Virus record (IMG/VR): IMGVR_UViG_3300034279_000160
Coordinates: 1 to 20,767 of that record
Origin: a virus
Length of the DNA: 20,767 nucleotides
Direction: 5' to 3' (one strand)
Shown here: positions 1 to 8,700 of the stretch, one piece after another
Numbering within the stretch: the stretch's first letter is position 1
Layout: every line of letters starts with the position of its first letter
The notes under the pieces: generated by a model
What the model saw: the letters and a program-made list of their open reading frames with translations, nothing else
What the model was told of the DNA's origin: nothing
Databases searched by the model: none
Translations under genes and position numbers: made by a program

Positions 1-60
1 GGCGTGAAGCTGTACCGTCCTGAGAACCTTGTTGTCGTTCTGTCGAACGCTGCTGTGTAA
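1..60 (+). CDS. Major capsid protein, C-terminal end only
   Basis: Only the last 19 codons and the TAA stop are in the window; the gene begins upstream. The frame reads GVKLYRPENLVVVLSNAAV. A terminal 'LYRPE.LVV' strand is what I associate with HK97-fold major capsid proteins of phages, where the last beta strand of the coat subunit carries such a sequence. The position fits too: it is directly upstream of a decoration-type protein and of the head-tail adaptor genes. The frame is open from base 1 and the stop at 58-60 is followed by a strong ribosome binding site for the next gene. With so few residues the family call rests partly on gene order. Confidence 0.7.
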   Translation, partial: GVKLYRPENLVVVLSNAAV

Positions 61-74
61 TAGGAGGATAAATT

Positions 75-566
75 ATGGCTGATTGGACAAACTCGGACGG
101 TCTTGAAGTCCGTTTTACTAACCCGGAAGCTGGTCAGACTGGTGCTGGTTTGGCTACTTTGGGTGCTGTTAAGGTTCTTGAAGTGGATCTTGACTATACA
201 ACAAACATCTCGGCTGCTGCTGATGGTCATGAGGCATTCATTCCGGCTGGTGCTCAGATCGTTCGTGCTTACCTCATTGGTAAGACCGCGATGGCTGGTA
301 CTTCAGGTACACTGAAGATTGGTCTATCGTCTAAGGACGGTACAACGCTTACTGATGATGATGCTATCCTGACAAGCACTCTTGCTACACAGGCAAACCT
401 TGCTGCTCAGAAGTCTCTTCTGTGTGATGGTGCGGCTGCTGCGGCCTCGTCTGGTATCTTTACCAACTTTTCGGCTACTGTAGATGGGTATATCTACACA
501 ACAAAGGGTGGTACAGTGACTGGTGGTACGGGTAAGCTTATTGTCGAGTACATCGACAAGGATTAA
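75..566 (+). CDS. Putative capsid decoration (head-stabilising) protein
   Basis: This 163-residue protein is rich in Gly, Ala and Thr, has a single Cys and no membrane segment or signal peptide. It is predicted by eye to be mostly beta strand, with hydrophobic-alternating stretches near residues 32-42 (VKVLEVDLDY) and 153-160 (KLIVEYID). Its place directly after the capsid gene suggests a protein that binds the outside of the capsid in many copies; no family motif proves this. The start is firm: TAGGAGG at 61-67 lies seven bases before ATG 75. Its Arg codons are CGT, unlike the AGA-rich tail genes, which suits a very highly expressed product. Two in-frame TAA stops in tandem end it, followed by a hairpin, so it probably closes the capsid transcription unit. 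Confidence 0.6.
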   Translation: MADWTNSDGLEVRFTNPEAGQTGAGLATLGAVKVLEVDLDYTTNISAAADGHEAFIPAGAQIVRAYLIGKTAMAGTSGTLKIGLSSKDGTTLTDDDAILTSTLATQANLAAQKSLLCDGAAAAASSGIFTNFSATVDGYIYTTKGGTVTGGTGKLIVEYIDKD

Positions 567-579
567 TAATACTTGTCTT

Positions 580-603
580 GGGGGAGTCCTTTGGGATTCC
601 CCC
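580..603 (+). terminator. Strong hairpin after the capsid genes, possible partial terminator
   Basis: Bases 580-589 pair with 594-603 to give a 10-bp stem (GGGGGAGTCC against GGATTCCCCC) with a TTTG loop. The single wobble pair (586 with 597) is G.U in + strand RNA but C.A on the other strand, which points to function in rightward RNA. It has no run of U after it, so it may be a weak terminator or a 3' processing or stability element for the capsid mRNA. T7 has its terminator T-phi in the equivalent place, after gene 10. Confidence 0.5.
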
Positions 604-631
604 TTGACACCTTAAAAAGAAATGGTATAAT
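604..631 (+). promoter_or_regulatory. Consensus sigma70-type promoter for the tail/ejection genes
   Basis: A perfect -35 box TTGACA (604-609) is separated by 16 bases from a perfect -10 box TATAAT (626-631). The -10 box is preceded by TGG, giving an extended -10 (TGN). Transcription should begin near 638, about 38 bases before the next start codon. The -35 box touches the 3' arm of the preceding hairpin. This lies in the only + strand intergenic gap longer than 100 bases. It suggests that the late genes are read by the host RNA polymerase rather than a phage-specific enzyme. Confidence 0.8.
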
Positions 632-675
632 AATACTTATGGTCCCCACGGTTGATACTAATATAGGATACTTAA

Positions 676-1296
676 ATGGCTAACGTACAACATTCCGCTT
701 TGACTGATACAGATGGTATTCATGAACCGAAGGGTATTTCTACTGCCAGTTCAAATCAGGTTTATGTAGCCAATGGTAGTTCCTCTGGTAGTTGGAAGAA
801 CCTCTCTAATATTCCGGGTAGTGGTTGGGGATATTATACAAATACAACGTATACGAGTACAACATACTTCCAACTTAATACTACTGAACAACCAATACCC
901 TTTGATTTAAAGTCTGTTGAAACAAATCTTCCTGTAACTTTAAATGGTGTTGATAGTACCCTATTGACGTTGGGTACGGATACTCTTCTTTTTGTATCCA
1001 CTGGCGATTTGATGGCTATTACGCTATCTTTTGAATTGGTTAATCTATCAGCCACTCAGGCTTATCTTGATATCTCTTTGTATGGTTCCTCAGATGGAAC
1101 TACTTACAGTACTCTCCTTGCAGAGAAGACTGTTCCGTTGCTGAAAACTAATCAGTTTATTTCTGAAACTTCACTGGTGTATGTAACAGCAAATATGGCC
1201 TCTCATGGTGCTAGAATTAAATCCTCTCTTCCTTCTGGTACTGGTAATATTAGAGGTATTAGTTTGATTTCATCTAGAATACATAGGGCTAGATAA
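676..1296 (+). CDS. Head or tail fibre-like virion protein
   Basis: This is a 206-residue protein. Residues 3-20 (NVQHSALTDTDGIHEPKG) and the following 'STASSNQVYVANGSSSGSWK' match the N-terminal attachment module that I recognise from phage head-fibre and appendage proteins ('H..L.....HEPKG.S.A...QVY.A.G.GSG.W'). The rest is Thr/Ser/Leu-rich and looks like a beta-sandwich, with no catalytic motif. The start codon has AGGA at 665-668 seven bases ahead. It is the first gene after the sigma70 promoter and ends two bases before the adaptor gene. Whether it decorates the head or the tail cannot be told from the sequence. Its short length argues against a full receptor-binding tail fibre with a C-terminal host-range domain. 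Confidence 0.6.
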   Translation: MANVQHSALTDTDGIHEPKGISTASSNQVYVANGSSSGSWKNLSNIPGSGWGYYTNTTYTSTTYFQLNTTEQPIPFDLKSVETNLPVTLNGVDSTLLTLGTDTLLFVSTGDLMAITLSFELVNLSATQAYLDISLYGSSDGTTYSTLLAEKTVPLLKTNQFISETSLVYVTANMASHGARIKSSLPSGTGNIRGISLISSRIHRAR

Positions 1297-1298
1297 TA

Positions 1299-2054
1299 AT
1301 GGCTACAGCTAAAATGACACTATTGGAGATCGTTCAGGATGTCCTGAATGATATGGACTCTGATGAGGTAAACGGTATTGCTGATACCGTAGAAGCAACC
1401 CAAATTGCTAATATCTGTAGGAGTGTCTACTATGATGTAATTACAACTGTCGATCTTCCGGAACACTCGGAGTTGGTTACAGTAACTGGTCTTTCTAACT
1501 CCGCTAGACCCAACTTTATGGACGCGAATAGCGTTACAGAGATCAAGGAGTTGAGATACAATGTATCAGAGACTGGTGGGGAACTTGAATATAAGCTCAT
1601 TGATTATGTTCTACCGGATGAATTTGTTCAGAGAATTGTTACGAGGGATACCACTGCATCCGAAGTAATCATTGTTACCGATCCGACATCTGGTATTTCT
1701 CTTCCAATCCTGAATAACAAGATGCCTGACTATTATACATCATTTGATGATAGGTATCTTTGTTTCGATAGTTATGATTCTTCTATCGATACTACTCTTC
1801 AGACAAGCAAGTCATTGGTACTTGGTACAAAGCTACCATCTTTTACTATGACCAATGATGCAACGCCAGATATGGATGATAGTATTTTTCCCTACTACCT
1901 TGCAGAGGTTAAATCTCGGGCGCTGTCTCTCCTTAAGGGAGGGGCAGACCCGAAGGTAGAACAGTTTGCTAGAAAGCATAGATACTTCCAGAGAAACAAT
2001 AGATCTAAGACACCTGAAGTGAGGGTTTTGAATGACTATGGCCGAAACCGATAA
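1299..2054 (+). CDS. Head-tail adaptor / tail tubular protein A-like
   Basis: The 251-residue product begins with a helical segment, residues 6-45, that reads 'TLLEIVQDVLNDMDSDEVN.I.DTVEA.QIA.I....Y.DV'. This is the pattern I associate with the gatekeeper/adaptor proteins of podoviruses (T7 gp11 position), which sit under the portal and join it to the tail tube. The C-terminal third (YYLAEVKSRALSLLKGG, then a basic tail) is also typical of that family. It is longer than T7 gp11 (about 196 residues). The gene starts two bases after the previous stop and overlaps the next gene by 23 bases, so the genes are co-translated. The call depends on family resemblance plus position before the tail tubular protein B-like gene. 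Confidence 0.65.
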   Translation: MATAKMTLLEIVQDVLNDMDSDEVNGIADTVEATQIANICRSVYYDVITTVDLPEHSELVTVTGLSNSARPNFMDANSVTEIKELRYNVSETGGELEYKLIDYVLPDEFVQRIVTRDTTASEVIIVTDPTSGISLPILNNKMPDYYTSFDDRYLCFDSYDSSIDTTLQTSKSLVLGTKLPSFTMTNDATPDMDDSIFPYYLAEVKSRALSLLKGGADPKVEQFARKHRYFQRNNRSKTPEVRVLNDYGRNR

Positions 2055-2364
2055 TGACCTTATCGTTGTAGAAGACAATAAAGAAGGTACACTCCTTACA
2101 ATTACAAGTCCTAAAAGAAAAGCAAAGTACACAATTTACAAGCCTGAAGACGGTTACAGTATGTTCAGGATTGGTACAGACTCTGGTAGTATTCCAGACC
2201 ATCTTTCAGGATATTACACTAGCAGAAAGTCAGCATTAGCAGATCTTGAGTTTTGGTTGGACAGTGTACCCGAAAGCAAAGAGGCTAAGTGGGATAGAAT
2301 GTTTGGTGAGGATAAGGCTCCTCCACTGAAGACGAAGGATAAAAAGATTGGTACAGACGTATAG
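2032..2364 (+). CDS. Hypothetical protein between the two tail-tube genes
   Basis: This encodes 110 residues, hydrophilic and mixed charge, with a C-terminal lysine-rich tail. I do not recognise the family. It shows no signal peptide, transmembrane segment or catalytic motif; the middle (residues 20-60) reads as short beta strands. The start at ATG 2032 is favoured over ATG 2038 because GTGAGGG (2019-2025) sits at the right distance. It overlaps the adaptor by 23 bases upstream and the tail tubular protein B-like gene by 17 bases downstream. Genes held in such overlaps between the adaptor and nozzle genes are usually virion or assembly proteins, but that is inference from position only. Confidence 0.75.
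   Translation: MTMAETDNDLIVVEDNKEGTLLTITSPKRKAKYTIYKPEDGYSMFRIGTDSGSIPDHLSGYYTSRKSALADLEFWLDSVPESKEAKWDRMFGEDKAPPLKTKDKKIGTDV
2335..2339 (+). promoter_or_regulatory. Ribosome binding site that fixes a TTG start
   Basis: AAGGA lies eight bases before TTG 2348. No ATG or GTG exists close by in that frame, so this site selects a TTG start for the tail tubular protein B-like gene. It lies inside the coding sequence of the preceding gene. Confidence 0.65.
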
Positions 2365-4819
2365 CACTAAACCTGTAAACAACTTTATCAAGGGGCTTAT
2401 TACCGAAGCCTCTGTTATGACCTATCCTGATGGTGCTTCTTCTGATGAATTGAACTGCGATCTCCTTAAGAACGGGGCTAGACAAAGAAGGAGGGGTATC
2501 GAATTTGAAGAGAATTATGTTGCAAGTTCGTTTACTGCCGGATCTGGCGCATTTATTCATACGCAAAATTGGCAGAATGTTTCTGGTATTGGCGGTACTG
2601 AGTTTCTTGTTGTTCAGGTAAACAGCAGAGTTTACTTTTACGATAAGTCTTACTCAACACTTTCGCTTAGCGAGAAACCCTTTTCAATTAATCTTCTAGA
2701 CTATAAAGCTGAAAATGAATTTGATACTGCGACTTCTCCGATAAGTGTTTCTTCTTCCATCGGATACCTTGTAATTGTATCTCAAGCTATTCATCCAATT
2801 AGAGTAGTTTATAATTCAAACGATAATACTATCTCTGTCTCTAAAATTAAGATTGAAATTAGAGACTTTGAATACCTTAATATGTCTTCTGATATTGATA
2901 GTATTGTAAGAACTAGTAATACAGTTACGATTACTACATTGAACAAGCATGCTTTAGAAGCTGGGGATACTATCAAAATTGATTGTAATCTTTCTCAGTT
3001 TAACGGAGAGTTTTTAGTAAATACTGTTACTTCAAATAGAGTTTTTACTTTTACTCTTAGTGGTTCAAACTATTCTTTAGATGATAATATTACTGGTACT
3101 GTAACAAAAGTTATTCCAAATGATTTTGTTCCAGAAGATTCAAATGGTGGGATTACAAAAAATTACCAGTATGATCTATTCAATATGGGTTGGGCAGAAA
3201 GAGTTACTTTTGTCGGTTCTCCAAAAGAACCAACGCCTTATGAACAGTATTTAGTTGAGGAAGATTTTTATGGATATCCTCCTAGAAACAAACCTTGGTA
3301 TTTTGGAAAACTTTATGTAGAACAAACCTCTCCTAATGAAAAGGGTATTAAGTTTAATGCAAGCCAGTTTTATACAACTGCTTCAGGTAATACTCTTTCT
3401 CCAAATGGTTTCTTTATTCTTGACTTCTTTAATCAAGATAGATCTAAAGCTACAGAGTATACACCAGTTACAATAGGTAATCTTCCAGTTGTAAATGAAA
3501 GTTCAAGATTTTCTTGCACTGTTTCTTATGCTGGAAGAGTTTGGTATGCTGGTTTGAACTCTTCTAAGAATGGTGGAAAGATCTTCTTCTCGAAAGTTGT
3601 CGAGAATAAAGATGACTTTGGCAAGTGCTATCAGATGGCAAGTCCAACAGCAGAAGATACTGCTGGTGTTGTGGACTCAGATGGTGGATATATTATTATC
3701 CCCGATATCTCGGATATTAAAGCTCTCTTTCCGACAGGCTCCGTTCTTTATGTCCTCGCTAGTAATGGCGTATGGGCTATTGGTGGCGTTGATCAGGTCT
3801 TTAAGGCTACTGAATATTACGTTAGTAAGATCTCCAACTTTGGTATTGTAAATTCTAGAACACTTTCTAATGTTTCTGGAACACCGATTTATTGGGGAGT
3901 CTCTGGTATTTTTGCTATTACAGTAGAGAATAATTCTCCAACAGTTACTTCTATCTCTGATAATATTAAGACATTCTACGATAATATTGGTAACTCCGCT
4001 AAGAAGAATGCTACTTCTGTCTTTGATAGATTGAATAATCGAATTTATTGGATGTACTCTTCTGAGACTGAAACAATTGCAAATAAGAAAAACAAGATAC
4101 TTGTTCTTGATATGTCTCTTCAGGCTTTCTTTCCTTGGACTGTTTCTGATAAAGCAAGCAGTACTCCGTATATTGTAGATGGCGTGTTCCTTTCCGGTCT
4201 TGGTGCAGAAAATGCTGTTATTAACATTGTTGCTGGAACTGCCGAAAATCAAGTTATTGATGCTACTAACGATATAGTTGTAAAAACCGTAGATGTTTCT
4301 AGTACAGCCCCAACAGAAATAAAGTTTCTTACATCTATAGTTGTTTCTGGAGTTAGGAAACTGACTTTTGCTACTTTTACTAATAGAGACTTCCTTGACT
4401 GGGATACTGCAAATTACAGTTCATACGCTGAGACGGGATACGACTTCCAAGGATCTGCTACGGTTAAGAAGAATGCACCGTATATTACAACTTACTTGAA
4501 GAGGACAGAGGAAAACTTTGTAGCCTCTGGTGCAGGGTATGAAGCAGACTATCCTTCTAGTTGTACTCTTATTGTTAAGTGGGATCTATCTGGAGACAAC
4601 TCTAGGTGGAGTACACCTAGTCAGGTTTACCGTATCCTAAACTATCCTACTGTTGATCCCGGTGATTTGACATTTGATTACCCCTATGATACAATTGTAT
4701 GTAGAACAAAGATTAGGGGTAAGGGTAGGGTTCTACGCTTAAAATTTGAGTCAGAGCAAGGGAAAGACTTTTATCTCATTGGTTGGGAAATGATAAGTGC
4801 AAGCAACCCAAGATATTAG
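2348..4819 (+). CDS. Tail tubular protein B-like (tail nozzle / stabilisation protein)
   Basis: This is an 823-residue protein. The N-terminus (residues 6-50: 'TKPVNNFIKGLITEASVMTY', then 'DELNCDLLKNGARQRRRG') is the hallmark I know from the nozzle proteins of podoviruses: T7 gp12 and the related phage stabilisation proteins, in which a region near the N-terminus states that nodes were added to a coloured surface-exposed loop is not visible here, but the 'N.D....G.RRRG' turn is. The remainder is rich in beta strands with repeated 'GV.A' and 'SGI.A' turns (about residues 470-540), in keeping with the beta-propeller of this family. It forms the end of the tail tube. Translation starts at a TTG with a good upstream site. 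Arg codons are almost all AGA or AGG. It overlaps its neighbours at both ends. Confidence 0.8.
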   Translation: MVQTYSTKPVNNFIKGLITEASVMTYPDGASSDELNCDLLKNGARQRRRGIEFEENYVASSFTAGSGAFIHTQNWQNVSGIGGTEFLVVQVNSRVYFYDKSYSTLSLSEKPFSINLLDYKAENEFDTATSPISVSSSIGYLVIVSQAIHPIRVVYNSNDNTISVSKIKIEIRDFEYLNMSSDIDSIVRTSNTVTITTLNKHALEAGDTIKIDCNLSQFNGEFLVNTVTSNRVFTFTLSGSNYSLDDNITGTVTKVIPNDFVPEDSNGGITKNYQYDLFNMGWAERVTFVGSPKEPTPYEQYLVEEDFYGYPPRNKPWYFGKLYVEQTSPNEKGIKFNASQFYTTASGNTLSPNGFFILDFFNQDRSKATEYTPVTIGNLPVVNESSRFSCTVSYAGRVWYAGLNSSKNGGKIFFSKVVENKDDFGKCYQMASPTAEDTAGVVDSDGGYIIIPDISDIKALFPTGSVLYVLASNGVWAIGGVDQVFKATEYYVSKISNFGIVNSRTLSNVSGTPIYWGVSGIFAITVENNSPTVTSISDNIKTFYDNIGNSAKKNATSVFDRLNNRIYWMYSSETETIANKKNKILVLDMSLQAFFPWTVSDKASSTPYIVDGVFLSGLGAENAVINIVAGTAENQVIDATNDIVVKTVDVSSTAPTEIKFLTSIVVSGVRKLTFATFTNRDFLDWDTANYSSYAETGYDFQGSATVKKNAPYITTYLKRTEENFVASGAGYEADYPSSCTLIVKWDLSGDNSRWSTPSQVYRILNYPTVDPGDLTFDYPYDTIVCRTKIRGKGRVLRLKFESEQGKDFYLIGWEMISASNPRY

Positions 4820-5255
4820 TATTCGATATATTAAACCAGAAGATTACCTCGAAGTATTAGAACTAGCAAAAGAACCTGTTAAAGCTGTCCTACCGGATAA
4901 ACCCTTTGAAGAAGAGAAGATCGAAGCCCTCTTTAATATTGCCCTAATCAACGAACTATTTGCGGGGATTGTCCTCGTAATCAACGAAGAAATTAAGGGG
5001 TTTATCCTAGGGCATGTAACAGAACACTACTTTCACTCGACTAAACTAGCCTATTGTATGGCTATCTTTGTAAAAGAAGAAAGTAGAAAATACGGACTAG
5101 AAATGCTGAAGGCTTTTGAGTCTTGGGGAAAGTATATGAAGGCGGATACACTCTGCATCAGTACCTTTCATAATCTTAGTCCAGAATATCTAAACAAGGT
5201 GTACAAGAAACTTGGGTACACTGAGAAAGAAATAGTACATTGGAAGGAAATATAA
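4797..5255 (+). CDS. GNAT-fold acetyltransferase-like protein (gp13 position)
   Basis: This is a 152-residue protein with the GNAT layout: an N-terminal 'IRYIKPEDYLEVLEL' strand-helix start, a central 'GFILGHV' strand, then 'AIFVKEESRKYGLEMLKAF' (residues 89-107), and a C-terminal 'NKVYKKLGYTEKEIVHWK' end that is very typical of GNAT enzymes. The acetyl-CoA loop should read R/Q-x-x-G-x-G/A; here it is R97-x-x-G100-x-E102, so the last position is altered and activity is doubtful. It starts at GTG 4797, inside the end of the previous gene, with GGGA eight bases ahead; no ATG is available near the N-terminus. Its place just before a gp14-like gene is where T7 has gp13. It may be an internal virion or assembly protein rather than an enzyme. 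Confidence 0.7.
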   Translation: MQATQDISIRYIKPEDYLEVLELAKEPVKAVLPDKPFEEEKIEALFNIALINELFAGIVLVINEEIKGFILGHVTEHYFHSTKLAYCMAIFVKEESRKYGLEMLKAFESWGKYMKADTLCISTFHNLSPEYLNKVYKKLGYTEKEIVHWKEI

Positions 5256-5256
5256 C

Positions 5257-5727
5257 ATGGCTGCTGCTGTAGGTTTGTTGGTTAGTGCTGGTGCTGGTAT
5301 CTTCGGTATGGTCCAGCAGAATAAGGCTATTAAGGCGCAGGAGAAGGCTGCAAGAGAACAGAGAGCTTTGCAGAGGGGTGCTGATGCCCGTGAAAGACGG
5401 CGTATGCTTCGTGAACAGGCAATTGCAAGTGGTCAGACAGTCAACGTAGCCGCACAGGTTGGTGCTGGTCAGGGTCCGACAGCAAGTACAGCACTGACTG
5501 GTGGTCTCTCTGGTCTTCAGAATCAGGTTCTCTCTGCTACTGCTTTCCAAGGCATGACTGCTGAGAGTATGAAGAGACAACAGGCTGCTCTTAATCAGGC
5601 TGCTAAGTATCAGCAGAGTGCTAGTATTGCGGCTGGTATCGGATCTCTTGGTTCCTCCATTGGTGACTTTGCTTCTGGCCTACAGAGAACTAACTTTAGA
5701 TTTCCGAGTTTTGGACAGGTTGTATAA
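5257..5727 (+). CDS. Internal virion protein, T7 gp14-like (ejected channel component)
   Basis: This 156-residue protein has a hydrophobic N-terminus (residues 1-18, MAAAVGLLVSAGAGIFGM). A long Ala/Gln/Arg/Glu helix follows (residues 20-62, 'QNKAIKAQEKAAREQRA'). Then comes a Gly/Thr-rich linker, a second helix with 'QQAALNQAAKYQQ', and a small-residue stretch (SIAAGIGSLGSSIGDFASGL) near the end. That pattern is the one seen in T7 gp14-type proteins, which leave the virion first and help form a channel across the outer membrane. T7 gp14 is slightly longer (about 196 residues). The start has AAGGAAA ahead of it, and the stop overlaps the next ATG (TAATG). Gene order before two large ejection proteins supports the call. 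Confidence 0.7.
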   Translation: MAAAVGLLVSAGAGIFGMVQQNKAIKAQEKAAREQRALQRGADARERRRMLREQAIASGQTVNVAAQVGAGQGPTASTALTGGLSGLQNQVLSATAFQGMTAESMKRQQAALNQAAKYQQSASIAAGIGSLGSSIGDFASGLQRTNFRFPSFGQVV

Positions 5728-8700
5728 TGGATAATCCTACCAGTATTTTCCCTACCGTCGAAGAAACAACTCCTAATATCTTTCCAGAGTCTTCTGCTGA
5801 AAAGCAGATTAAGGAGAGAAAGGAATTTATTGTTTCTCTCGCTGAGAGGTATGCTGATAATACAGGTATGCCCGTTAGTCAGGCTGTAGATAAGGCTGAG
5901 TTTGAGGGAACTGCATCTATTACACCTTCAGCAGTTATTGGAGTTACTGAGAGAGATGTCTTTGAAGAGGCTTATCGCTCTTTGAAAACACCAGAGCAGA
6001 TGAAGCAGTCTCTCGAAAACTATGTAAAGAATAAGCAAATCTTTGCAGTTGCTAAAGAAGATATTGATGTAGCTGAGAAGGTTGTAGCAGATCCACTCTC
6101 TATCTCAGATACCCGTCTACTTAAGATGGCGAAGCTTAGGACAGCAGTTCAGAAGATTATGCCCGAGAGGAGTATCTTCGGAACAACAGTAGACTTCCTT
6201 GGATACCTTGGCAGAGAAGCTACCTACGGTTCTCTTGAGAATGTTGCCTATGTCCTTGGCATTGGTGGTAAGACAGCAAGAGAACAGGGGTGGTATAAGA
6301 GACTCCTCGACTCTCCGATTGAAGAAACAGATGCAGTAGCAGCAGAGATTGCTAACGAAATGGCATCTTTTGGTCTTATCGGAGATAATACATTCTACCT
6401 TTCTCAACTTTCAGAGGGTACTCTTGCACAGGGACTAACTGAGAATGAAGCCCTTTGGGCTGCTATAGACATTGCTGCTTTGGGTGCTGGCAAGGTTGCT
6501 AAGCTTGCAAAGGCGACAGATGCCGCAGTTGATGCTACCAGAGTTGCTACTGCCGTAGATCCAGCAGACATGAAGATTGCTACCAGTGGTATTGCTGCTG
6601 GTGATAATGTCGTTAAGAGAGCGATTGTAGATGGAGTAGAAACTTCTGTTGAGCTTCCCCGTCAGACTGCTCCCGGTATCTCTAGAGTAGCTACAGTTAA
6701 TGCTGAGAATGCTATTACTCCGACAATGAAGCCCGTCTACGATGTCGAAGCTTCTAATAAGATTAATGCGGTACTCCAGAAGACACTGAATATTTATAAG
6801 ACTCAGGTTGCAACTCCTAATGAACTTGTAAAGAGTGTAGAGAAGTATGCAGAGGATCTGACTAGGACAACAAGCTACGGCATTCTAAACGTAACGAGAG
6901 ATATACCAATTGTTGCTACTGGTAAAGCAGCAAAGACTGTTAAAGTTGCCGGTAAAACTGCTGGTGAACTCCTGCCGGGAGTTAGAAAGTCTGTCTATAA
7001 GAAAGCACTTGATGTTGTAAAGACTGCTGAGAAAGCTGGTAAGGATTTCAGCCTAACAGATTTTATGAAAGTCTCTGGTCTTGAGAAGAAGGATACTTTC
7101 CTGTATGTCAAGCAGCTTAGGCAGGATGGTATTATCTCTAGTTCAAACAAGATCCTGAATATTAAACCAAAGGTTACTACTACTTCTGTTGCCGCTGAGC
7201 CTGTATCCGATGTTACTGCTCCTCTTAAGGTTGAAGATATTGGTGGATTGAACTCCTACGATCTTACTGTTTACATGGGTAGGAAAGACGGTACTCCGTT
7301 TAAGACAAAGGTATCTGGTGAAAAGGCTGCTGCTCAACTTGGTGGGACTCTTGTTAAACTTGTAGATGGGTATGTCGTTAAGAGAAGTCGTACACTTCCT
7401 ATTGAGTTTTCTCTTAAGACCTCTCTTACAAAGGAACAACAGGAACTTAGAAGTCTTCCCCTTGACTTCCTAATGTCTCCGGAAGTTACCAGCAATCTTG
7501 CAACAGAAGCTATTATGAAAAGTGGTATTAGTAAACTTAATGCCGTTGGTAGACAGATTGGTAGAGAGCTTGGTAAGTCCCTTTCTGGTCTTTCTTGGAA
7601 GGAAAAAGATGGGCTGTTGAATGTTGTTAATGAACTGACTAATGACTATGCCAGAAGAAACTGGTATAATGAAGCTGAGTTTAATAACATTTACTATCGT
7701 TATACGAATACTCTTCCATCTGAAAAGGTCTACAAAGCCTATAAACTTAGGGCAGATCTTTACGAAACAGCTTATATTCTTAGGGCCGATGATGCTCTTA
7801 AGACAGCTATCAATAACAACGAGTTTATCGGTAGATTTAAGAACAGTATAGACAAGAAGATTAAGAAGGTATCTGTCGCAGATAGTGAAGATGTTTTTGA
7901 CTTTGATACTGGTAAACTTGTAAAGGCTAGTGATATTAAGGGTAAAGCTATTTACGAAATTAGAGATGAGGTTGGACTTGACCTCGGTGATTACAAGCAG
8001 TTTTACGTTACAGGGACTCTTGAAAACAACCGTGGTCTAGCTCACGCCGATGTTCTCGGTTATAAGCCGGGAGCTAATAGAGCCTTGCCGAATGCCAGCC
8101 ACGTTGTTGTTCAAGACAATATTGTTGAGACAATCTCTGGTGCTAAGAGAACACTTACTCCAAAGACAGTCCTTGTTGAGAGGACAGAGGGTATTACGAA
8201 TAAGGCTGTTACAGAAATTAATACAATCTTGAAAGCAGTGAGAGATGTTTATCGTGGTAATGTAGAAGCTGTTAGGGCTGCTCCCGGTCTAGATGACATC
8301 ATCCGTGCTAACAATTCTTTCAATCCCAATATCGAAGATGTGGATGACTTCATTAAGTTTATGGATGAAGCCGGTCTTTCTTACTCTGATGTTAGAGTTG
8401 AAAGAATGGATACTACCTTTGATGGTAAGAGGACATTCCGTGATCTTTATGATCTGAATACAAACCCTGTTGGTAGAAGACCTGACCTTATCCTCCACGG
8501 GTATGGGACTAAGGGCATTCACATGCGTAACCCTCTTGAGGCTATTGAAAGAGAGTATACAAGAGGCGTTAATATTGCAGCTACGACAAGATACTTCGAT
8601 ACAGCTATTCCTGATTTTATGAAGAAGGGTGAGAAGTATATCGACAACTTCAACAGCATTAAGAATCTTCCGAATATCCAGAAGATTAGAGAGGCTGTAA

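Noticed and set aside
3677-4252. Long open frame on the - strand opposite the tail nozzle gene (191 codons)
   Set aside because: It lies fully inside a well-supported gene, has no recognisable motif and its composition is that of a reverse-strand shadow.
4667-4690. TTGACA followed by TATGAT on the + strand
   Set aside because: The spacer is only 12 bases, too short for sigma70, and it lies in the tail nozzle coding sequence.
7665-7670. TATAAT with upstream TGG on the + strand inside the giant ejection gene, with ATGACT 17 bases upstream
   Set aside because: TGGTATAAT is simply the codons for Trp-Tyr-Asn and the -35 match is only four of six; the same W-Y-N codons create the motif elsewhere.
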